A DNA stretch of 64,000 nucleotides from contig NZ_CP095412.1 in NCBI RefSeq assembly GCF_023016265.1, positions 1,984,001 to 2,048,000 on the forward strand, given 5' to 3'. Below, piece after piece: positions 33,802 through 43,664 of the stretch; positions within the stretch are counted from its first letter, which is position 1, and every line of letters begins with the position of its first letter. The notes under the pieces were generated by a model. The model saw only the letters and a program-made list of their open reading frames with translations, was not told the DNA's origin and ran no database searches. Origin of the DNA: Blastococcus sp. PRF04-17 (lineage in GTDB: Bacteria > Actinomycetota > Actinomycetes > Mycobacteriales > Geodermatophilaceae). The translations under genes were made by a program, and so were the position numbers.

Positions 33802-35978
33802 GTGGCACCGACGCAAACAGGCCTCTACTTCGACGCAGAGGCGCAGCTGACCGTCCTCCCGCCCGGTGACCTCCAGCGCGGATTCGGCTTCGCCGTCTGG
33901 CGTGACGCGGCGCCGGCGTTCCGCCGCTTCATCCTGGCCCACACACACGACCTGAACCGCATCATCCCCGCCCCCGAGGAGGCGGATTGCGCAGCGTTGA
34001 TCCCGGCGCTGCTGGCGCTCGTCCCCCGGCCCGACAACGACTACGACAGCCGCGCCATCGCCGTCACTGCACCACCTAGCCACGAAGGCGACGTCCTCGA
34101 CCGCCACCTCGGCTACCTCTACGGAAAGTGGCTGCACCGGATGAGTCCACTCATCCAAGACCTCACCACCTACTCCCCCGTCCCGGTCGGCTGCCACGGC
34201 TACATCGAGCTGCACGAGCTCCGTGACTGGGACAACGCAGACGAGCCGTGGACGCCGTCCACGGACTGTCCCCCTCAGCCCGCCGGAGGAGGAAGCGCTC
34301 GGCTACCGCATTGGGGCCGTCCGGCTCCATTGGGCCTGGAGCGACGACCTCAAGCCCGTGATCTCCGATTACATCGACGACAAGATCCGGCAGGAGTACG
34401 CGGGTGGCCCCGCAGCCGACGCAGGACGTGGTCGCACGGAGGCTGAGCTACGTCAGGCTCATCTCGCTCGACGCGACTCCCGGCTGGTGGACGCTCGAAC
34501 CGCCCACACCGCTGCGAGCAACGCTCGTAGCGAGATACGGGCGGCCCGGGACGCGGCAGCAGCAGAGCAAGGCAGAGTCTGGGCCACCTGGCGTAGCGAA
34601 CCGCATGGGCGTCGCGGCCTCTCCGCAGTCACCACCCGAATCAGCTCCGGCGCCCGCCGCGTCCTCATCCTTGACCACCAGGGCGCTGAACTCGGTCAGT
34701 GGCACATGCCGCACGGTCCCCTGACCCTCGTCGACGAACGCCTCCGCGCAGACGCACAAGGGGCGCTTGAGGCACACGGAATCACCAGCCGCCCCAGCGC
34801 GGATCTCGATGGCCTGGAGGACTTCCCGAACGCCACCGTCATGATCCGCGGGTCCAGGTGGTCGGTGCGCAGCGTCCAGGACGGGCTCTCCCCGACCAGC
34901 TGTCGGAGATCGGCCGCTACGACCAGTACACCGAGGTCGTCACGGTCTACGCCAGACCCCACCGAGAGCCCGTCCAGACTCTGCTACGGCGCCACGGCGT
35001 CGAGGCGGACAGCGTCTGGGTGGTCGATCCTCCGGTTGAGCCCGGCGACGAACACGCCGCTGGTACGGAGGTCCTTCTCGAGTCGATCCAGCCGCGGCTT
35101 CGCAGCCGAGTCCGCGGCCACCTTCCCGCCGAGCACGCCGAAGTACTTCCGGTGCAGTGGGGCAAGGGGCCCGTCAGGGACCGTTCCACACACAAGGAGC
35201 TACGCGGCAACCCGTACTACGTGCGCGAACTCGGAACATTGCTCGGTGCCGCCGCCGACGAACTGCGGTCCGCGCGCTGCCGACTCTGCTACAACAACGC
35301 GCTGGCCGACCCGCATGGCCTGGCCTACTGCTTCGCTTGCGTCCGATGGGCCCAGGGCCGCCTGCTCCGCGACACCGGCACCGACGGGCCGTGGATTCAC
35401 TCAGTGGTCTGGGCGCTGCGCCGCCTGGTCGAGATGGAGTTCTCCGGCCCTCCCTCGGTGGCGCAGCTCAATCGCTTGCACATCAGCGACCCGGACACCG
35501 CCGACGCAGCGATGCTCTGTCGCTTCCTCATCCCCCGCCCCGCCCTGGCAACTGAACGCGCCCGCTACTACAAGACGGCGCGCACCTGGGCCCAATGGCT
35601 CCACCTGGCCGGACTCTTGGGGAAGGGCCTCGCACCTCCCGAGGCACGATCACCGTGGCCACCGACGGGCACCCCTGCCGGTCCATGTTCGAGCGCCACA
35701 TCGACGACTTCCTGCACCACCGAGGCATCGCGCACGACATCGAGCCTGCCTATCCGCGGCACGCGGACCTCAACACCACTGGCCTTCGCGCCGACTGGCT
35801 CCTTGACGACGGCACCTACGTCGAGGCGCTCGGCATGCCCGACGAGCCCGCATACGCGGCCAAGGTCGCCCGCAAGCGCGAGTTGGCCGAACACACCGGT
35901 ATCCGGCTGATAACCCTCACGGTGGAGGACCTCACCCGACTCCCCGAGATCTTCGCTTTCTGGTTGCCAGCCGCCTAA
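33802..35978 (+). CDS. HIRAN-like / zinc-ribbon / restriction-like nuclease protein (three apparent frameshifts)
   Basis: One gene of about 720 codons spread over four frame segments. The first part has a HIRAN-like stretch (PDNDYDSRAIAV then LDRHLGYLYGKWLHRM, about residues 75-115). The second holds a charged, probably coiled-coil region. The third has a CxxC...CxxC zinc-ribbon motif (CRLCYNNALADPHGLAYCFA, about 35270-35340). The fourth resembles a PD-(D/E)xK nuclease (FERHIDDFLHHRGI, RADWLL, YVEALG, YAAKVARKRELA). The frame shifts near 34268, between 34850 and 34900, and near 35633, each repairable by one base. HIRAN domains bind DNA ends or stalled forks. A nuclease acting on unusual DNA is likely; the combination is not a family I recognise. 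Confidence 0.6.
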
Positions 35979-36033
35979 CCCGACGAGGTGACAAGCCGAC
36001 AACGAGACGTGCCCTTGCCCGCCACGGCCGGGA

Positions 36034-39000
36034 TCACGATCGGCCGATCGCGTGCCAGAAGTTGGTCTCGGTCATGATCCGGGTTCCGTACGAGCGCGCC
36101 TTCTCTGCCTTTCCTGACAGCGAGTCCGGGTCGGCGACAACGAGCACGTCGAGCGCTTTCGTGACGCGTTCGTGCACGATCAGCCCTGCTGCTCGCGCAA
36201 GTGCATGTGCCTGGTCGCGGGTGATGGGTTGCCCCTGGATGCGCGTCTGAAGTGCGCCGGTGAAGCACACGCCGAGCCCGCGGAGATCCTCGCTCTGACT
36301 TCGGTTCGGGGTTCGGGTCCGTGCCGCATGCAGGGCGGCAGCGATCTCGCCGACTCCGAATCCAAGTGCAGCCGCTACGTCCGCGAGGTCCTCGGCCTCA
36401 AGGTCGGTGACCACACCGTCCGCCAGCGCCGTCAGGGCCAGCGCCTCCAGGTAGTTCATGTGCGCGCGGTGCACGTCCGAGCGTGAGAGGCCCCATTCCC
36501 GGGCTGTGTCGGCGAGGCTGCGTACCTCCGCAGAGTCCAAGCGCCGGTCCTCCAGCGCGCGGGACAGCACATCCAGGTAGGCCGCGGTATCGGCTGGCAC
36601 CGCCGCGCCGCTTACGTTGGGCGCCGGAAGATGCCGGATCAGGGTGACGAGTGGTGAGGCCTCCGGCCGGGGTCGCGGAGAGCGGGGTCGCACCAAGCCG
36701 CCGGTCGGCCAGACGGACCAGTTCGGCGGCTCGGGCCACACGTCGGGCACGCAGCCGAGGTCGGTCAGTGTGCCCTCGCCGGCGCGCCGCAGGTAGGCGG
36801 CCAGAAGGTCGGCTGTCGCGGTGGCGTCTCCTAGGGCCGTGTGCTCGCCCGGGTGGGTGAGCGACTCTGCTGCCAGGCAGTCGATCAGCCGGCCGCCCCC
36901 GAGGGCTCCCAACCGATACGACAGCGTGAGGGTGCACAGCGCCGGCCAGGTGGGCGGCACCGCCCCCAGGCGCGAGAACTCCGATGACACGAACCCCAGA
37001 TCGAAGCGGGCGTTGTGGGCGACCACCACGGCCCCGTCGAGCCTGTCCGCGACATCCCCCGCCACGTCCAGGAACCTGGGCGCGTCGCGAACGTCGGCTC
37101 CGCGGATTCCGTGCACGTGCGTCGGGCCGAGGTCGCGCTGCGGATTCAGCAGCGTCGACCAGGAGTCCTCGATGGCGCCGTCCGGTGTGGTTCGGACGAT
37201 CGCGATCTCCACGATCCGGTCATGGAGTCGCGGAGAGAAGCCCGTCGTCTCCACGTCCACCACCGCGAAGGGCGTGGTGCCGAGCTCCGGGCGGCGGTGC
37301 GGTCGTCGGCGGCCTCCAGCAGACGAGGTCGTCGCTGTCAGGCGGGGCGCGTCCGCCGCGGCGGGCCGGGCCACTTCGTCGTGCGCCGACGCGTTGGCGG
37401 TTGGCACCGACGATGGCGCCGCTGCGTAGACGCTGCGTGCGTCGTCCGATCGATCAGCGGCGACGTCGCGAGCCTCTTGCAGTAGCTGCCGTGCCGCCTC
37501 CCAGGCGCCTTCGACATCGAGGCTGCGTGCGGCGAAGCCCTCGTTGAGCAGCTCCTCACTGAGCTGGTCGTCGTACTTCTCCACGATCTTGTTGTCGACC
37601 CTGGCAGCCAGCTCGGCCGGCTCGGGGGCGCCCCGCTCGACCAGCTCGGCGAGGCGGCTCAACGCCTGCTCTCGCGTGCAGTTGCTCATGGTCAGGCAGA
37701 CGCCGTCTTGGGCCACCTCAACGCCGGCAGCGGTCAGGGCCACCGCGAGCGTCGAGCAGATGCGGTCCCCGCGCCAGGGGAAGATCAACGTGTCCGCGCC
37801 GATGGTCAGCAAAGGGTCGGCCCCGAGCCCGTACCTGGCGAAGTTGTTGCGGCCCTCGGTGAGCAACTGGACAGCCGTCGCGTCCAGGTAGGCCGGCACA
37901 TCGGCACTCAGGTACACGCGCCGCATCTCCTGGCGGATCCGGTCGGCGACCGCGGCGCCGGCGCCGGCGAACGTCGGTGGCCGTCCTCCAGACGACCGGA
38001 TCAGTTCGATGACCTTCTCGTGCGAGTCGACCGCCAGCACCTTCCAGCGTCGTCCGCCGAAGATGAGCAAGGAGCCGGGCATCAGCGGATAGTCGACCGG
38101 CAAGGTCCCGAGCGTGCGACCGCTGGCGATGAGGCGGTACTCCTCGCCGGTGCGAAAGGCCGCGTAGAACGAGTAGTGATTGACCAAGCGCTCGCCGGCT
38201 TGCCCGTGCAGCAGCAGCCCGTCAGAAGCCTGCATCAGCAGGTCAACTCTCTCATCGGCGAGTGCACGCAGCAGTCGCTTGAACGTGTCGCGGGAGACGC
38301 CGGCGAAGGGGCCGGTTTCGCACAGCACCCGGTATGCCTCGAGCGGTGCGACCCCACCGTGCTGAGCGATCAACGACAGCAACTGCTGCACCAGCGTGGA
38401 CAGGTGGAGTCCGCCTGAGTTCGGCGCCTCGTTCCACCGATCGAGCAGCAGGTTGACCATGGCGATGCTCTGGACGAGCTCGGTGCGCAACGCGTCAGAC
38501 GGCGGTGTCTGGGGGCTCACCTGTGGCTCGGTGACGTACAGCCGCATCGTCGCGGCGCCACCGCGACGGCCCGAGCGGCCCAGCCGCTGCCGCATGCTCG
38601 CCACCGACTGGGGCGCACCTAGCTGAGCGATGGAGGTGACAGACCCGATGTCGATCCCCATCTCCAGGGTGGACGTGCAGATCGCACTGACGGGAGCGTC
38701 TCGGTCCTTCAGCCGGGCCTCGGCGAACTCGCGCAGTTCCCTGGAGAGGCTCCCGTGGTGCGGGATGAACTCGGTCGGGACGTGTTCACGCTCGGATCGA
38801 CGCTGCAGCAGGTCCGCGTAGATCTCCACGTCACGTCGCGAGTTGGCGAAGACCAGGTTGTCGGTCCCGCGCAGCGTCCGGAAGAGATGATCGGCGATCG
38901 CCAGCTGATGCCCCTCGGTCACCTCTTCCGCTTCGACCTCCCGCCCGCTGGCCTCCACGTGCTCCGCCTGGCGTGCCGACAGCTGCGGCGGCAGCGCCTC

Positions 39001-39783
39001 GTAGCCGCGCACCTGCAGCTTCAGTTCGTGCGTGTCGTCCACCGAGGTGATCACGGTGACGCGAGGCCCACCGCCGGGGCGCAGGTACGCCGCCGCACCG
39101 TCCATGTCACCGAGCGTCGCCGACAGCCCGACTCTGGGCACGCGCCGCCGCACGGCCAGCTCCACCCGGTGCAGGAGCGACTGCAGCTGCATACCTCGTT
39201 CGGTTCCGAGGAACGAGTGCATCTCGTCGATGACGACGTAGCGCAGTCCGCCCAGGATCCTCGCGACTTTGGGGCCGTGAACGACGAGGAGCGCCTCCAG
39301 GGACTCCGGCGTGATGAGCAGGATCCCGTCGGGATCACTGAGCACCTTGGCCTTGCGTGAGCCGGGAACGTCCCCGTGCCAGCGATGGACCGGCAGGTCC
39401 AAGTGCTCGCACAGGACGTCGAGCCGGCCGTACTGGTCGTTGATGAGCGCCTTGAGCGGGCTCACGTACAGCGCCTGCACTCCGGTGACCGCAGGCTGCT
39501 GCTCAGTGCGCGCTTCCCTCCGCCCACGCGCGTCTGCCGCGCCTTCTCGCGCGGTCAGCAGGCTTGAGCAGATCGGGAGGAACGCCGCTTCGGTCTTCCC
39601 GGCGGCCGTCGCCGCGGAGATGATCACGTCCCGGTCGCCGGCGAGGATCGGTCGGACGGCGCGTTCCTGCGCGTCGCGCAGCTCGGCCCAGTTCTGCTCC
39701 CAGATCCATCGTTGGATGCGCGGGTGCAGCTCGACGAAGGCCGACGATTGATGGCCTGCGGCCTCGCCCGCTGTGCCGGTCAT
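36034..39783 (-). CDS. sngC: Shango-type DEAD/DEAH helicase (SngC-like) fused to DEDDh exonuclease, TerB-like segment and BRCT domain
   Basis: A 1,249-residue multidomain protein. The N-terminal half is a Lhr-like superfamily 2 helicase: Walker A ATAAGKT (58-64), DEMH box (186-189), SAT (221-223) and the arginine-finger motif QRLGRSGRRGG. At about 835-1000 a complete DnaQ-type DEDDh exonuclease follows: D843/E845 in DVETTG, HNARFD near 925 and H-x-x-LGDA near 980. Next comes an alpha-helical segment with a TerB-like signature (ALADGVVTDLEAEDLADVAA, about 1117) and a C-terminal BRCT-like domain (LGVCFTGALQTRIQG, from about 1165). ATG 39783 is 13 bp after the upstream gene's stop. It is the third gene of the operon. 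The fused exonuclease suggests that the protein unwinds and degrades target DNA. Confidence 0.75.
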   Translation of the reverse strand: MTGTAGEAAGHQSSAFVELHPRIQRWIWEQNWAELRDAQERAVRPILAGDRDVIISAATAAGKTEAAFLPICSSLLTAREGAADARGRREARTEQQPAVTGVQALYVSPLKALINDQYGRLDVLCEHLDLPVHRWHGDVPGSRKAKVLSDPDGILLITPESLEALLVVHGPKVARILGGLRYVVIDEMHSFLGTERGMQLQSLLHRVELAVRRRVPRVGLSATLGDMDGAAAYLRPGGGPRVTVITSVDDTHELKLQVRGYEALPPQLSARQAEHVEASGREVEAEEVTEGHQLAIADHLFRTLRGTDNLVFANSRRDVEIYADLLQRRSEREHVPTEFIPHHGSLSRELREFAEARLKDRDAPVSAICTSTLEMGIDIGSVTSIAQLGAPQSVASMRQRLGRSGRRGGAATMRLYVTEPQVSPQTPPSDALRTELVQSIAMVNLLLDRWNEAPNSGGLHLSTLVQQLLSLIAQHGGVAPLEAYRVLCETGPFAGVSRDTFKRLLRALADERVDLLMQASDGLLLHGQAGERLVNHYSFYAAFRTGEEYRLIASGRTLGTLPVDYPLMPGSLLIFGGRRWKVLAVDSHEKVIELIRSSGGRPPTFAGAGAAVADRIRQEMRRVYLSADVPAYLDATAVQLLTEGRNNFARYGLGADPLLTIGADTLIFPWRGDRICSTLAVALTAAGVEVAQDGVCLTMSNCTREQALSRLAELVERGAPEPAELAARVDNKIVEKYDDQLSEELLNEGFAARSLDVEGAWEAARQLLQEARDVAADRSDDARSVYAAAPSSVPTANASAHDEVARPAAADAPRLTATTSSAGGRRRPHRRPELGTTPFAVVDVETTGFSPRLHDRIVEIAIVRTTPDGAIEDSWSTLLNPQRDLGPTHVHGIRGADVRDAPRFLDVAGDVADRLDGAVVVAHNARFDLGFVSSEFSRLGAVPPTWPALCTLTLSYRLGALGGGRLIDCLAAESLTHPGEHTALGDATATADLLAAYLRRAGEGTLTDLGCVPDVWPEPPNWSVWPTGGLVRPRSPRPRPEASPLVTLIRHLPAPNVSGAAVPADTAAYLDVLSRALEDRRLDSAEVRSLADTAREWGLSRSDVHRAHMNYLEALALTALADGVVTDLEAEDLADVAAALGFGVGEIAAALHAARTRTPNRSQSEDLRGLGVCFTGALQTRIQGQPITRDQAHALARAAGLIVHERVTKALDVLVVADPDSLSGKAEKARSYGTRIMTETNFWHAIGRS

Positions 39784-39796
39784 GCGCAGCGGCCTG

Positions 39797-41215
39797 TCAC
39801 AGCCTGAACGTCGCGAGGTCGTCGTTCTCCGGTGACGATGCGGACGCGGAGCTCGACCCCACTGGTGGCTCGGTCTGGCCGTCCGACGCCTCAGTGGCGT
39901 CCGGGCGCGCGAAGCCGTCTTCCTCGGCCAGCGGCGCAAGATCGGGATTGGATTCGGCCACGAGATTCACCGCGCCGACCAGCGGCGCCCAGTCGGTTCC
40001 CGGGTTCTGCTCGAGTACGGCGAGCAGGTTCACGAACTCCTTGATGGTGGTTCGCGGTGTCCGGAAGTACGCGTCGCCGATGCGGCTGGAGCAGTGGGTC
40101 ATGAAGGCGGTCAGGGCGTCGTCGGGAATCAGATAGGCGTTGGCGTCGCCGCCGGCGAACACGTGCCGCAGGCGGGTCAGGAGCAGGTAGAAGTCCTCGG
40201 GCGTCAGGTTGGCCAGGCGCAGGACGGGGCCGGAGTAGTCGACGAGGCCGCCTGTGGCGTACGTGTTCTCGGCCAGGCGTGACTGCAGCGCCGCGTACGA
40301 GTACAGGCCGCGCCGGGTGTCGAGCAAGAAGTCCGGGGTGCCGCCCAGGATGAACCCGAGGTGGGCGGCGGTTCCCTGCAGGCTGTCGTTCAGGATGCGC
40401 AGGATCTGTTCGTAGTTGGCGTTGCGCGCCTGCGTGTTCGCCAGCTTGTACAGGTTGACCATCTCGTCGAGGCACACCAGCAGACCGCCGAAACCGGCCA
40501 TGACGACGAACCTGGCCAAGAGCTTGAGCTGGTCGTAGAAGTTGGCGTCATCGACGATGGTGCGCACGCCGAGCGCCGCCCGGGCGTCCGTTCGGGTGCT
40601 GAACTCGCCGCGCAGCCAGCGCACGGCGTCGCTCTTGAGCTGTTCGTTCCCGGTGTCGTGCCCGCGCCAGTACGCGCCGATGACCTCGGCGAAGTCGTAT
40701 CCGCCGGTCAGCTCCGACAGCGATGCCAGCCGGGTGCGGATGACGGCGTCCGGCGTCGTCCCGGTGTCCCGCGCCTCGGTGAGCGCGGCGGTGATGAACC
40801 GCTCCACGATGCTGCCCATGGCCCCACCGTCGGGCTTCGCGCGGGTGGCGATGTTGCGCATCAGCTCGGTGTACAGGGACCGTGCCTGGCCGCCGGTGGC
40901 GTGCAGCCGTCGATCAGGTGACAGGTCGGCGTGCACCGTGACGAGCTTGCGTTCCATCGCGATCGACCGGACGAGGTTCAGGAAGAACGTCTTGCCGGAG
41001 CCGTACTCGCCGATGGCGAGGCGGAAGGCGGAGCCGCCGTCGGCGATCCGGTCGACATCGCTCAGCAGTGCCTTGACCTCCTCGGCCCGGCCGACCTGTA
41101 CATGCTGCTGACCGACACGTGGGACGACACCGGCCCGGAGCGCCTGCAGGATCGCGTCACGTTCCCGCGGCCGGATCGTCGTGCCCACGGAAGTGGCGGG
41201 GGTCGAGCTCGTCAT
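39797..41215 (-). CDS. sngB: Shango-type ATPase (SngB-like; BREX BrxD/DUF2791-like)
   Basis: A 472-residue P-loop ATPase. Walker A is GEYGSGKT (69-76) and Walker B LLVCLDEMVNL (about 245-255). The sequence resembles BrxD-type ATP-binding proteins, for example GDAYFRTPRTTIKEFVNLLA near the end. ATG 41215 overlaps the stop of the TerB gene (ATGA), so the two are translated together. In a Shango-like system it would couple recognition by the TerB protein to the helicase. The last 40 residues are acidic and probably disordered. Confidence 0.8.
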   Translation of the reverse strand: MTSSTPATSVGTTIRPRERDAILQALRAGVVPRVGQQHVQVGRAEEVKALLSDVDRIADGGSAFRLAIGEYGSGKTFFLNLVRSIAMERKLVTVHADLSPDRRLHATGGQARSLYTELMRNIATRAKPDGGAMGSIVERFITAALTEARDTGTTPDAVIRTRLASLSELTGGYDFAEVIGAYWRGHDTGNEQLKSDAVRWLRGEFSTRTDARAALGVRTIVDDANFYDQLKLLARFVVMAGFGGLLVCLDEMVNLYKLANTQARNANYEQILRILNDSLQGTAAHLGFILGGTPDFLLDTRRGLYSYAALQSRLAENTYATGGLVDYSGPVLRLANLTPEDFYLLLTRLRHVFAGGDANAYLIPDDALTAFMTHCSSRIGDAYFRTPRTTIKEFVNLLAVLEQNPGTDWAPLVGAVNLVAESNPDLAPLAEEDGFARPDATEASDGQTEPPVGSSSASASSPENDDLATFRL

Positions 41216-43491
41216 GCCTGCATCTCCTGGGCTACGCCGGGGTCGATCGTGATGGGGTCATCGCCGTCGACGAGCGGGTCACCAACCCGCTCGTAGGCAG
41301 CTTCGTTCAGGGTGTCGACAGCGCCGTCGGGCAGCAGGCCAAGACCGGCGCACTCGGCTTCGAGTTCGGCTCGGGCCCAATGGTCGCGGCCAGCCAGCAC
41401 CGTCAGCAGCGTCGAGTGGGCAGCGTCGAGTCCAGCGATCGAGGGCCCCGTCGGGGCGGGCAGCGACGGTGGTGTCGGTTCCTCGTCGGCGAAGATGGAC
41501 CCGAGCAGCGCGGTGACCGCGGAGGTTTCGGCGAGCTTGGCCGCGACCGCGGCCGCGTCCAGCTGCACGGGCGCGGCCGGATCGCGGGATGCGCCGAGGT
41601 CGGGTCGGGCGGCCGGAGCCGGTGGGATGGCGTAGGCAGGCGCGCCCGGCGCGGAGGCCCTCACGGTGACGGGCCCGGCCGCGGCGATCCTCACGCCACC
41701 GGTCGTAGCCGCGTGGACGCGGCTGTAGACCGATGCAGGGTCCAAGCCGAGCAGCTTGAAGATCTTCGTGAGGATCTTGATCTCTTCCGGGCTCACGTGC
41801 CCGTCCGTGGCCGCCACCGTGGTGAGGAAGTCCCCGATGTTCTCGCGCTGCCCCTGATCCAGTGCGGCGAGCCGTTTGGTGAGCCCGGTCAGCTTCACCG
41901 GAGTGGCCAGCAGCCAGCGCAGGTGAGCTTGCAATCGGGCGCGTTCGGCTGCCCCGAACCCCATCGCGGCCTCCAGGTGCGCCACGAGATGGGAGATCTC
42001 GGCATCGGAGGCGTGCCCGTCGGCGGTGCTGACTACGGACGCGAGGTGCATCAGCAGCGTCGCGGCCTGGTACTCAGGACTCGGAGAGGCGGGCTGGCCG
42101 GGTTCGGCGCGGAACAGCACCACAACGCCCGCCGGGTCCGGCACCGGCCCGCCGTGGCGCACGTCGGGTTCCAAGCCGATGCCGCGGGCGCTCAGCAGCT
42201 GTGCCAGCGTGACGGCCTCGGCCTTCGCGACCTTGCCCGGTGTCGCCAGGGGCCAGAACGCGAGCAGCTCACCGGCGTCAACGACCGCGCTGGCCTGCCC
42301 GTCGAGAGCGGCGTTGACGAACGAGTTGAGGCGGGCCAGCTCGTCGCCGCCGGCGTTGTCCGCGAGTTCCGGGGGCAGGAGCGCGGCCGCCGGCAGCGTT
42401 CCGCGCGCGTCAGGATTGCGTCCCAGGTAGCGGCTGTAGGCGTCAAGGTCCGCGGTGCACTCCTCGACGAGCGCGGCCAGCTTCTTGCTCGGGGTCGCCT
42501 GGGTCAGGACGTCGGGCAGCTTTGTCGACAACTCAGCTTGGCCGATTCCTGCACTGGCCGAGTAGTAGTCGAGCTTCAGCATCTTGGTCGTCGCCCTGAC
42601 GGTGAGCCCGGGTCCGTGCTGTTGGGTGTACCTGGCACGGAACAGCGCTTCGAACTCGGCCGCACAGCGGGTTGCTGGGGTCCGCAGGTAGATCTCCGGG
42701 TGGTAGTGGGCCCACGCCAGCGCCCAATCGGCCGAGACCGGTGTCCCGTCGACCGCGAGCTCTCCCAGACCGACCCGCAGGGCCATCGGCACGTCCCAGG
42801 GGTTGCCGGTGCGGGCAGGGACGGAGACATCGCCGGTGCTCGTCGCGTAGAAGTCCAGCAACTGCAGGAACCGTGTCGCGTAGCCGCGAAAGGACCCGTT
42901 GTGCCCGTAGAGGTCGAGCAGTCGCCGAACCTCTGCAGCGATGGCCGGCAGCTCCCCACTGATGTCCTGGCCACGTGCAGCGTCGACGAGCACCCGACGT
43001 TCGAGGCCGTAGAAGAAGAGGAACGGCCAGCTGATCGGCGCGTTCGGTGCGCGTCGGCCGTCGGCCAGCCATGTCAGGTAGGCGGCCCGGGCGCCGGGCG
43101 TGATGTCGCTGTAGGAGGGCCAGTACCCGACGCTGGCAGCCGCCCAGTCGGGCCGGCGGAGATCCAGCGGCAGCCGCGGGTCGATGAGCGCTGGGTCCGG
43201 GCCGTGGCCGACGGCGGCCGGCAGCTGGCGACCGACGTAGAGCATCCCGCCCGGCAGGGTCAGCGAGCCCACTGTCACCGCAGCCCCCGGCGGGACCCAC
43301 CCGTCCCTGCCAGCCCTACCGACCGCTGACGGAGGCGGCGGGCTGGGTGACCGTGGCGCCGCAGCTACCGAAGAACGCGGTGCCGACGACCCGAGGTTGG
43401 AGTCCGGAGTCGACGGCCTGACATTGGAGACCGGAGGCGCCGCGGGAGCTACGGAGGGCGCGCTTCGCTTGAACCAGTCCCGAAAACCCAC
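41212..43491 (-). CDS. sngA: Shango-type TerB protein (SngA-like): TerB-N, TerB and TerB-C domains
   Basis: A 759-residue protein. Residues 1-60 are Ser/Pro/Ala-rich. A TerB-N domain follows (IDPRLPLDLRRPD, VGYWPSYSDITPGARAAYL, FLFFYGLERRVLVDA). A central TerB domain is seen as LLMHLASVVSTADGHASDAE and ATDGHVSPEEIKIL, and a TerB-C domain ends the protein (STLLTVLAGRDHWARAELEA). The start is GTG 43491. It is the first gene of the operon. An IS21 element inserted seven bp upstream of this codon, so the original leader and promoter now lie 2.5 kb away. Confidence 0.82.
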   Translation of the reverse strand: MGFRDWFKRSAPSVAPAAPPVSNVRPSTPDSNLGSSAPRSSVAAAPRSPSPPPPSAVGRAGRDGWVPPGAAVTVGSLTLPGGMLYVGRQLPAAVGHGPDPALIDPRLPLDLRRPDWAAASVGYWPSYSDITPGARAAYLTWLADGRRAPNAPISWPFLFFYGLERRVLVDAARGQDISGELPAIAAEVRRLLDLYGHNGSFRGYATRFLQLLDFYATSTGDVSVPARTGNPWDVPMALRVGLGELAVDGTPVSADWALAWAHYHPEIYLRTPATRCAAEFEALFRARYTQQHGPGLTVRATTKMLKLDYYSASAGIGQAELSTKLPDVLTQATPSKKLAALVEECTADLDAYSRYLGRNPDARGTLPAAALLPPELADNAGGDELARLNSFVNAALDGQASAVVDAGELLAFWPLATPGKVAKAEAVTLAQLLSARGIGLEPDVRHGGPVPDPAGVVVLFRAEPGQPASPSPEYQAATLLMHLASVVSTADGHASDAEISHLVAHLEAAMGFGAAERARLQAHLRWLLATPVKLTGLTKRLAALDQGQRENIGDFLTTVAATDGHVSPEEIKILTKIFKLLGLDPASVYSRVHAATTGGVRIAAAGPVTVRASAPGAPAYAIPPAPAARPDLGASRDPAAPVQLDAAAVAAKLAETSAVTALLGSIFADEEPTPPSLPAPTGPSIAGLDAAHSTLLTVLAGRDHWARAELEAECAGLGLLPDGAVDTLNEAAYERVGDPLVDGDDPITIDPGVAQEMQA

Positions 43492-43492
43492 T

Positions 43493-43498
43493 GCGTCC
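43493..43498. repeat. Left target site duplication of the IS21-family element
   Basis: GCGTCC here is repeated exactly at 46018-46023, directly outside the right end of the element. Six bases is within the 4-8 bp range made by IS21-family elements. Confidence 0.8.
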
Positions 43499-43664
43499 TG
43501 TCCGTGGCCGTGCCAAAGTCCCCACTGGTGGCCATCGAGAAGTCCCCGCTGATGGCCAGGTGAAGGTCCCCGTCCCTCGCTCGTCGTGTCGATCGTGAGC
43601 TGAGGCCCTGGGCGGTGACGGTGGCGGTGTCTAGCCAGTCACCGCACCGCCCAGGGGAGCTCCA

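Noticed and set aside
31682-35978. Gabija system (GajA plus GajB)
   Set aside because: The OLD nuclease fits GajA-like proteins, but the neighbour gene has no UvrD helicase motifs.
39797-41215. BREX system (BrxD-like ATPase)
   Set aside because: No BrxA, BrxB, PglX methylase, PglZ or BrxL gene is present; the TerB and helicase neighbours fit Shango better.
41119-43329. 736-codon plus-strand frame
   Set aside because: Antisense to the TerB protein gene, which has recognisable TerB-N and TerB-C patterns.
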